A stretch of DNA of 64,000 bases, taken from assembly GCF_014066305.1 (NCBI RefSeq), contig NW_023501050.1, forward strand, positions 186,001-250,000. The letters run 5' to 3'. Shown piece after piece: positions 56,378 to 64,000 of the stretch. Each line of letters begins with the position of its first letter. Position 1 is the stretch's first letter. Position numbers and translations under genes: made by a program. Origin of the DNA: Letharia columbiana. Its lineage: Eukaryota > Ascomycota > Lecanoromycetes > Lecanorales > Parmeliaceae. The notes beneath the pieces are model-generated. The model saw nothing but the letters and a program-made list of their open reading frames with translations, was not told the origin of the DNA and ran no database searches.

Positions 56378-58922
56378 ATGTCTAGTAATGGTACTGCTCG
56401 AGAGGAGCGTTCCCCGCATGATGAGACGCCAGCATCCAAAAGGCGGAGGATAGCATTTTCTTGCCTTGACTGTCGGCGCAGGAAGCTGAAATGCGATCGC
56501 CTATTCCCATCTTGTACTCGATGTCAGAAGGGAGGACATCCCGAATCTTGTACTTATGATAACGAGGCGGTCGAGTTGGCGACGACCCAATCTTCCGGGG
56601 AGAAAAATCGGACACGTGATTTCCCTACAGCGAACGGTCATGGAGCTCCAAGAACAATTCCTAGACTCCCTTCAGTGGCCCGAAGTTTTGCTGCCGATGA
56701 AGGGGAAGAAGCGTATCCACGACCCCATTCAGAAGATACTACGACCAGGCTGTACGCCCAAGAAGAGCGCATCAGGCAACTTGAGTGCAGAATCATTGGT
56801 CTAGAGAAAGCCACTCATGGTGCCAGAATCCCAGAGCTCACCCAAGCTGAGCTATCAATACACTCGAATCGTATGGCAGCAGCGGATAAGGAGACAATGA
56901 TCTTTAGAGGCAAACATTTCAAGACCCAATTCTATGGAGCTAGTCATCACACGAGCTATCTATCTCATGTATGATGAATCACTCTCCCGCTTCGCTTTGC
57001 TATGCTATAACTGACTGCAATAGCTTCCAGAGTTGCGGCTGTTCATGAAAGATATGATTGTGCAGCACCAAGGATTAGCATCTGTGCAAAGAGAACTTCA
57101 CAACACCAAGATCAAAGGCCCTGGTCAAGAAGACAGTCTGCCGACTAACGATAAAGCTCTCATCAGCTTACTGCCACAGAAGAAAGTCGCAGACCAGCTA
57201 GTGCAAATCTATGTTGAAAACCTGGAGTCCACCTATCGAGTTCTGCACCTACCAACTTTCTGGGAAGAGTACTCGAGTTTCTGGAAAGCTCCCCAAGAAG
57301 GTAGACCTGCGTTCGCTGCACTTCTGTTATTGATCCTGGCCAGTACCTACTGCGTCAAGGAGAAGGATTCATCAATGTTCAGAGGCGATAGCTCGGTCGG
57401 ACGCGAGACTGCTATCATGTGGATACGAACTTGCGATTCGTGGCTGCAATCCCAAAGCCAAAAGCACACTAATATGACCGTCTTCCAAATACACTGCCTC
57501 TCCTTCGTAGCGAAACAGATGAATTCAATCAAGCGTAAACGGACCTGGACATCAGCTGGAAATCTCATGAGACTTGCGTTATCTAATGGTCTTCATCGCG
57601 ATGCCAATATAATCAATCTACGTCATGCCACACCGTCTTCCAAGAAAGTCTCCGCCTTTGACCAAGAAATGCGGAGGCGCATATGGGCCACCATATCGGA
57701 ATTAGAATTACAGGCGGCATTCGACAGAGGAATGCCGGCCATGTTGCGTGATCTCGTTGAGGATTGCGGTCCGCCCTTGAACCTTGACGACGAAGAATTC
57801 GATCCTTCAGCGGAGCAACTGCCAGGGCCGAGGCCAGTATCGCAGTACACAAGGTCGACTTTCCAGCATCTCTCTCGCTTAAGCTGGTCCTTACGACTCG
57901 AGCTTGTGTCAGTGATTAATGGACCGCATCCTCAAATGGCGTACGAAGATGTATTGCTTTATGATAGAAAGATCATGCAATATCTGGCCGAGATCCCGCA
58001 TTGGAGTGACCAAGCCAGCGTGGTCTCGAGAGTGCTCCTACAGCTCCAGTTGCAAGTACTCTTGCTTTTCCTTCACAGGCCTTTCGCACGAGAAGAAGCG
58101 CGAGGTTCCAGATACGATTACTCTGCTATAATGCATCTCAGAAGTGCCATGAACATCCTTGATCTACATCACCAGCTCACAAGCACTGGCAATACCTTCC
58201 TATGTTTGTTCAGGAGCGATATATTTGGTGCAGCGCTGAGCATCTGTTACAACTACTCTGCTTCGGAACCTAATACTGGTGAGCGCTCCAACATCAGAGC
58301 ATTCTTTACACTTCTCACACACTAAACCTAGATCAAAATCTATTTTCGCGAAGTTCGATCAAACAGTCAAGCAGCGATCCACTGCCCTATCTAGAAAAGG
58401 CTCTCAACATGATCGGGGAAAAAATCATGTGTGTAGGTATTGGACTACCAGAGTACTACTGTGTATGCGCGATGATTGGGTTACTCAAGAAGAAGCAGTC
58501 GCCATCGCTAGAACAGTCAAGATATGAGGAGCAGAAGGCTGCCTACAAAGTTACTCAGATGACCCAAAGAGTCATGTCTTTGCAGGACAACTATTCTGCG
58601 GCAGCGACGCTGGCGAGTCTGCCCAACATGGTAAATACTTTTCCAAACGTCAATCAATCCCAAAAGATAGGCGCTCATTGTCATTTTATAGCCGGTTTCA
58701 GCACCCACTGGTCTTCTCGGCAATGGCAGTAGCAATGGCAACGCGATCGGACCAAGTGCGCAGATGGATGGCACTGATATGCTCGAGGTACGTAAACACT
58801 CATCGCCGTCAATGTATGACATTACTGACCGTGGTGATGCTTAGGAGTACGGCCAAGATTTTGAAGGTCTAGATCTCACTGACATTGCTGGGTGGGATCT
58901 AGAGGCATTTTGGAACTTTTGA
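56378..58922 (+). CDS. Zn2Cys6 fungal-specific transcription factor
   Basis: Predicted 772 aa in five exons: 56378-56968, 57024-58278, 58332-58630, 58692-58787, 58845-58922. The binuclear zinc cluster has Cys29, 32, 39, 46, 49 and 58 (CLDCRRRKLKC ... CTRCQKGGHPESC), preceded by the basic KRRR. A linker with coiled-coil character (YAQEERIRQLECRIIGLEKA) comes next. The fungal-specific regulatory domain includes LESTYRVLHLPTFWEEYSSF, ALSNGLHRDANI and FDQEMRRRIWATISELELQA. The last two exons give the acidic/aromatic tail FEGLDLTDIAGWDLEAFWNF, a plausible activation domain. Without splicing, the frame would stop early. It lies next to the symporter and monooxygenase and may control them; that is position-based inference. 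Confidence 0.92.
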
Positions 58923-59321
58923 CACCTGAGACGTTGCTGTCCTACAGCTTGAACATAAGGTACTGAAGGTACTGTACGAAAGCTAAGACCATGATGACTG
59001 TCACTATCTGTTGTTGCCTAACGCCATCTCTCCGGCTTACCACTTACCTGATTGGTCGCTTTCTCTGCGACTTGCTTACTTAATGCCTCTGCCAACTCCG
59101 AGCTCCTTCGTACGAGGGCCGGATTCCGAATCCCCAAGCTTGAACTAAGGGCTGCCATTGCAATATATAAAGGCTTCAATTCCCTTACCAAAACCAGCTC
59201 ATTGACCTGTCGCATGTGCCTCGAGACAAGCACTTGATCGCAAACCATGTACAGCCCTTTTTTGGTTTTGACCGAATCCCTTTATCCATCCCAACCAGAA
59301 TAGCTCTCTCATCCACTCATC
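58923..59321. other. Intergenic region, regulator / O-methyltransferase relic
   Basis: 399 bp. No gene is supported; the half near 59321 becomes C-rich at the start of the O-methyltransferase relic. Confidence 0.4.
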
Positions 59322-60078
59322 ATGCCTCCCGCAACCACTACCCAGATGAGCACCGAGGGCCGGGGCGACTACGAAACCGACTCGCGCTGGACCTCCATCG
59401 ACGCCTACACCGTGTCCCACCTGCACCCCCCGTCCCGCCCGAACCACTCCGCCCTAACCCGCGCCCTGCGCGCCTGCGACGCCCACGGCCTCCCCGACAT
59501 CGGCTGCCCCTCCCCCCACGGCAAATTCTTCGCCCTGCAGTGCCGCATGCTGGGCGTCCGGCGCACCCTCGAAGTCGGCGCCCTGGGCGGCTACTCCGCC
59601 ATCTGGCTCGCGACCGAGGACCCCGCCATGGCCGTCACGAGCGTCGAACGCGACCCCTGCCGCGCCGGGCGCGGACTGCTGCCCCGCCTCCACGCGGAGG
59701 TCGAATCCGGCGCGCGCGAGCGGTTCGGCTTCGCCTTCATCGACGCGGACAAGGTGAACAACTACCGCTACTTCGACTGGGCGGTCCGGATGAGCGTGCC
59801 GGGGGCGTGCGTTTGCGTGGACAATGTGGTGAGTAGGGGCAAGTTGGCCATGGCGGAGGAGGCGGCGCGGAACGATATGGTGCGGGGGGCGAGGGAGTGT
59901 GTGGAGAGGGTGGGTGGCGGATGAGAGGGTCGAGGCCACCCGTGTTGCAGACGGTGGGGGAGAAGGATTATGATGGGTATGTTTGTTCTGCCGCTTTTGG
60001 TGCCTTTTGAGACGGGGGGGGGGAGGGAATGGATGGTGCTGATTGGGTTGTAGGGTTCTGATGGCCGTTGTCAAGTGA
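59322..60078 (+). pseudogene. Class I O-methyltransferase, damaged (deletion and two frameshifts)
   Basis: The first 108 or so residues read well as a catechol/caffeoyl-CoA-type SAM methyltransferase: SRWTSIDAYTVSHLHPPSRP, GKFFALQCRMLGVRR, then motif I LEVGALGGYSAIWLATED. Right after TSVERDP the chain jumps to LLPRLHAEVESGARERFGFA and FIDADKVNNYRYFDW. About 30 residues that normally lie between them are missing; part of the SAM-binding fold is therefore lost. The single open frame ends at 59924 in VERVGGG. The family C-terminus appears downstream only after two +1 shifts (near 59919 and 59940), as LQTVGEKDYDG, then an intron and LMAVVK to 60078. Very GC-rich codon use differs from neighbouring genes. 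Sequencing error could explain the shifts but not the missing segment. Confidence 0.7.
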
Positions 60079-60436
60079 AACGGGAAGGTTTCCTGAGTCA
60101 GACCGAGAGGCGGAGATGGGCGTGCTCATTTGCCGTTATAGACACTGAGGATGAGTCCCGGACGGCTAGTGGAGACGGTGAGAGAGCATCATTGCTTTGT
60201 GTGCAAGCGGGTTTGATATAGGATTTGTTCAAATCGAAATCGTTCTCATTAGTGAGGGGTCAAGCTGCTCTAGACAGCGACACCTTTCGGTCATGCGCTA
60301 GATGGTCAAGGTCGAAAGGGCACACGCGAAGTTGCAGGGGGGTTCAATGCAATGGATACTGGACACTTGCATGATTCTGTTTGCTTTTCTATTCTTCTTG
60401 TAATAGACACGATTTCCGAGTAGTATACCTACCCAT
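60079..60436. other. Convergent 3' region, O-methyltransferase relic / PARP
   Basis: 358 bp between the end of the relic and the PARP stop. Nothing recognisable. Confidence 0.4.
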
Positions 60437-62445
60437 CTACATGCCCACGCGGAAGAGATACCTCAATCGCAACTGTGCGACGTCGTAGGCAATGTACCTT
60501 ATTGCGGGTCAGTAACGAAGAAAAGTGGGTAGGTCAGCGTTGCGAGAACATACTCATTGAACATCAAATACCCCGTGGCTTTCGCAGCCTTGTTGTCTCC
60601 AAGGCCCTTCGTGACATCTGGCAAGGAGACACCCTTCAAGTCCTCGTGAATAAACTCCCCATCCGTCCACCCCTACGCAGATTTCGGAGTCAGCAAAGCC
60701 CGTTCGACGCGGAAAATGGAGTTGCAAAACAGGTCTCAGAGGAGTAGAAAGGGTTCTTTGCTCCCGAGACATGTCTTGTGACTCGATCTTACTACCGATG
60801 AGGAAGAATCAGCTCCGAAATGTACGAACCTGGGGTGCGGTTCGTCCGACGCCAAGCGTCGCGATGGCACCGTGCTGCTTCGCCTTCTCTTGCGCACTGG
60901 AATCTCCCGTCGGAATCTCGTACATTGGCTTGCCCAGCTCAGCCTCACAAAGGAGTAAGAGGCCGGTCCCTCCAGACATGCCTGCGGTGCAATATTGCGC
61001 GGACTTGCTGGAGACATCGGCTAGATAGACACCCTAGAGTGTAGCATCAGTGATTGCGCGCCTAGTAATGGGTGAAGAACGGTGAAGGTCACCTTTCCAA
61101 AGGCGTATCCGTTCACCGGTGCTTCAGGCGGTGCAATACGTAATCCTTGAGACAAGATACCACCATAGTTCGTCGTACGAGACCCATGCCATAACAAGCG
61201 CCTGTCCTTTTTATGGATTCTAGCAAATTCAGACTTGGCAAATCTATCCCCTTCGCCAGCACGGTCGATCCGGAAGATATCCTCAAGGCGATAGCGAATA
61301 CCATGGCTCGTTCCAGAGGACTTAATCAGATAGTCTGCCAGAGCCTTGTACTCGATAGACTTGTGATCCAAAGGCGTCATCTCTTCCATGTTGAGTTCCT
61401 GGAAGCGTTTGTCTAGGAGGTTGACACTTTCTGCGTCTTTGTCTTTGTCACCCGTAGTCTTCATGATCTGGTTAGCAACTTCCATGTCCGTGAGGGTATC
61501 AAGCATGGCTATTTCGCTACGAAGGAGCTCGTTGTTGTCGATTGCTGGTGGACGGTTGCGGCCGAATTCGTGGGGTATGGTCGAGTAATACTTGTTGGAA
61601 AAGTCCTCAATAGCTTCCTTTTGGGACGTGTTGTACTTATTTTGGGCCAGACTTGGATGCTTGATCAGACTAGCCAGCTCATTCAGATGCTCAAAGCCCG
61701 TCTTCAAGGTGGCTTTGGACAATTTTCCCAGCGGCAGTTTGTTGGCGTTGTAACCGATCTGCTCAAGTACGGCATTGAAGTGGTTTGAATTGAAGATCAG
61801 CTCCATAAGTCGTTGTGTTTGGCGTGGAAGCTTGCTCTCAACTTTCTCCTCATCTTTTTCATCCTTTACCTGGTTTTCGGCCTCATCTTCGTCGTCCTCG
61901 TAATTCTTCTCCAAGAAGGTATACTTGCCTTTCTTGGCGGGCTCAGATCGCTCGTCCCATTTGTGGCCGGACTTGTCTTTGAATTTCTTGTCGAATTCCT
62001 TTTGAGCGCCCTCCAGATCAAGGGGACCCATGGTCTTGACTTGACCGTATTCGCCGACACGACCCCAGCGGGTGTGGGCATAATACTGGTCGTTGTCGTT
62101 GTACAAAAGCTGCAGTCGGTAGAACTTGTTGTTGTTCCCACCGATATTTGTCTGGTTTAGAGAGGCGTCAAAGATAATCCCACCGTCGTCGATGTAGACT
62201 TTGGCATCTCCTACGTTAAAGTTCTGTCAGCGTCTTCGGGGTATCGTTGATGACACGTCGATGGCCCAAGTGAATGCGCAGGCGAGCCAATTGGTGTACG
62301 AAATCAACCAAAGCTTACCTTGTTCGAAGCCTTCATCGATGGGCACATTGATCTCATGGGAGACAGCCTTCTGACCCTCTTGTTTTGCTTGTTTTGCATT
62401 GCCATTACTGGCTTGCTTCGCTGTATTCTTACGTTTGGCGGGCAT
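60437..62445 (-). CDS. prpA: Poly(ADP-ribose) polymerase (PrpA-like)
   Basis: Predicted 542 aa in five exons: 62445-62319, 62210-61093, 61033-60830, 60672-60554, 60497-60437. A short basic N-terminus (MPAKRKNTAKQASNGNAKQA) leads straight to a WGR domain (WGR at about residues 91-93), then the PARP regulatory helices (ELIFNSNHFNAVLEQIGYNA) and the catalytic domain. The catalytic triad is visible: His near 384 in LLWHGSRTTNYGG, Tyr in GVYLADVSSKSAQYC and Glu in LMFNEYIAYDVAQ. All are intact. The enzyme makes poly(ADP-ribose) at DNA breaks, in the nucleus. Aspergillus PrpA, as I recall, also has a BRCT domain; none is seen here, nor are zinc fingers. The last intron fits only with donor GTATGT. 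Confidence 0.95.
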
Positions 62446-62815
62446 GGTAGGCTGGTAGCCGAATACGAGAGGACAGAAGCAGAGAAAAGCACCACTCTTG
62501 CGACTGAAAAGAGAGTAGGATACAGCTGAAGGATAACAACTGAGCTTTAGAGCGGTGAGGGAGGCCTTCGATTTATGAAGAAGGAATTCTTCAGCCCGTC
62601 ATCACTAATGCAGTCACAATTGTCAGCGTGTCTAGTTCCTTCATGTTCTATGCATACGTTCCTTCTACATCCTTCCATGCTATTCCATCATTATTCCTTT
62701 CATGTAGCTAGCCATAGATAGCAGTGCTTTGTTCTCCATCAGCTACATAATGACTAATGGTCCCATCACTGAATCTATACGCTTTCTATCACTACTGCTA
62801 TGTTACGCTAAGAGG
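62446..62815. other. PARP promoter side, transition to AT-rich block
   Basis: Ordinary base composition, with several CATTCC/CTATTCC-like words near 62640-62700. It grades into the AT block at about 62820. No gene is supported. Confidence 0.4.
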
Positions 62816-64000
62816 TTATAAGCTTTCGATTAATACTAGTAATATATTAATATTTTAATTATATTAATTTTTAAAAAATATATATATACACGTTCTTCTA
62901 GCTATAATGAGTGGATTAGAATATTAAAATAGTAAAGATTAAGAGTTTATTATACTTATATTAGAGAAGTTATAGAAATTATATAATCTACGAATCTAGA
63001 AGATAAATTAAATAAAGTCTAAATAGTTATAGTTTAAGAAGATCTTTAAATTCGCTATACTCTTATTAATAGTTAATATTTCTATATTTAAGAAAGTATT
63101 TAATTAGAATCGTTAATATTAAATAATATATAATTACTATTAAATAGCTAAAATATACTCGATTCTCGCTAAAATATTAATCTAGTTATAAGAGAATAAA
63201 GAATATAATAAATAGAAGTTCGCTAACTTATAAATTAAAGATAATATTTATATATCTCTTAAGTTAGATAGTTATATTTATATTATAAATATTTATATTA
63301 TATATAATATAATTAAAGTACTCGAAGATATATATAAATTTAAAGAATATATCTCTTATAAAGTATTATAAAAGACTATTAGTTATATAAGCTTAATAGA
63401 CTATAAAGAAGTTACTAAGTATATTAAAATAATTAAAAAGACTAAAATAAAACTCGCTAAGTTAGATTATTAATATATATAAAAGATTATAATATTCTTT
63501 CTTTATAGACTTTTCTTATCTTATAAATTCTTTATGAAAATCGTTTTAAATAGTCGAGATAAAGACGCTAAGAAAAGGTTATTAAAATTAGATTTCGACT
63601 ATATCGTTAAGTAACTTCTTAATAGAAAATATTATTAAAAACTAACTAGTACTAATAACTCTAATAGTAAAACTATATTTATAAATAATAAGAATAAGAG
63701 AAATAATAATAAGAAATATAATAAGAATTATAATTATAAAATTACTCTCTAGTTTAAGTATAATAATTATAATCTTTATTATAATAGAACTTACTAGCTA
63801 TTTAATTCTAATTAAATCTTCGCTAAGTAAATTAAAAGAAATAAGAATTATATCGAGAAATTTAAGAAGAAGAAGAAGACTAGTAAGCTTACCTTTATCG
63901 AATTTACTAAAAAACTAAAAATAGTAAAAGCGATTTATATAAAGGCTATTATAATATTATATAACGACGGCTAGTATTTTAATAATATAGTCTTATTTTA
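62816..64000. mobile_element. AT-rich, RIP-like block, probable degraded transposon, cut by the window end
   Basis: From about 62816 the sequence becomes overwhelmingly A/T. CpA and TpG are almost absent, while TpA is frequent and the few remaining C lie mostly in CG, CT or AC contexts. This is the expected result of repeat-induced point mutation in a duplicated element. No open frame survives. A Lys/Asn-coding run near 63660-63740 could be a relic of a retrotransposon nucleocapsid region, but that is speculation. The start is abrupt and the end lies outside the window, so size and element class are unknown. Confidence 0.75.

Overview
The window is nuclear DNA of a filamentous ascomycete (Pezizomycotina). 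The evidence is compact genes on both strands, mostly 47-110 nt introns with GT-AG ends and CTAAC/CTGAC-like branch sites, and families typical of the group: GtaA-type secreted glutaminase, GrrA F-box protein, Pff1 vacuolar protease, PrpA-type PARP, a Zn2Cys6 regulator and a DszA/NtaA-type monooxygenase. The right end runs into an extremely AT-rich block with almost no CpA/TpG, the mark of repeat-induced point mutation (RIP). I cannot assign a genus. Exon limits below were worked out by hand from reading frame, splice sites and family motifs; none is backed by transcript data.

Layout. 0.4-8.7 kb: secreted glutaminase, a small basic/acidic protein, a gene-poor 2.5 kb stretch holding two copies of a hairpin-rich element, and an Stm1/SERBP1-type ribosome-associated protein. 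9.2-20 kb: bZIP factor, alpha-arrestin, LIM protein with an apparent frameshift, MAPEG membrane protein, TPR-like acidic protein. 20.5-28 kb: GrrA F-box protein, acyl-CoA synthetase, ribosomal protein uL13, unknown protein. 28-38.4 kb: Pff1 protease, BAG-domain co-chaperone, sterol O-acyltransferase, AP-1 gamma adaptin. 38.7-50.8 kb: two large low-complexity proteins (one a J-domain protein), metallophosphoesterase, dithiol glutaredoxin, AIM18-like mitochondrial protein. 51.2-60.1 kb: an accessory group with a flavin monooxygenase and a sodium:solute/urea-type symporter sharing one divergent promoter, then a Zn2Cys6 regulator and a decayed O-methyltransferase. 60.4-62.4 kb: PARP. 62.8-64 kb: AT-rich RIP-like block.

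Most genes are housekeeping: trafficking (AP-1, arrestin, GrrA), translation (uL13, Stm1), redox (glutaredoxin) and lipid metabolism (sterol esterification, acyl activation). The 51-60 kb group could be a small uptake-plus-oxidation module for a nitrogen- or sulfur-containing organic compound; its substrate is unknown. The main unexplained signals are a tandemly duplicated element whose hairpins keep UNCG tetraloops and show a compensatory change (4.9-5.5 kb), three introns that need a GC 5' splice site, several frame disruptions, and a 35-bp dispersed repeat carrying telomere-like CCCTAA units.
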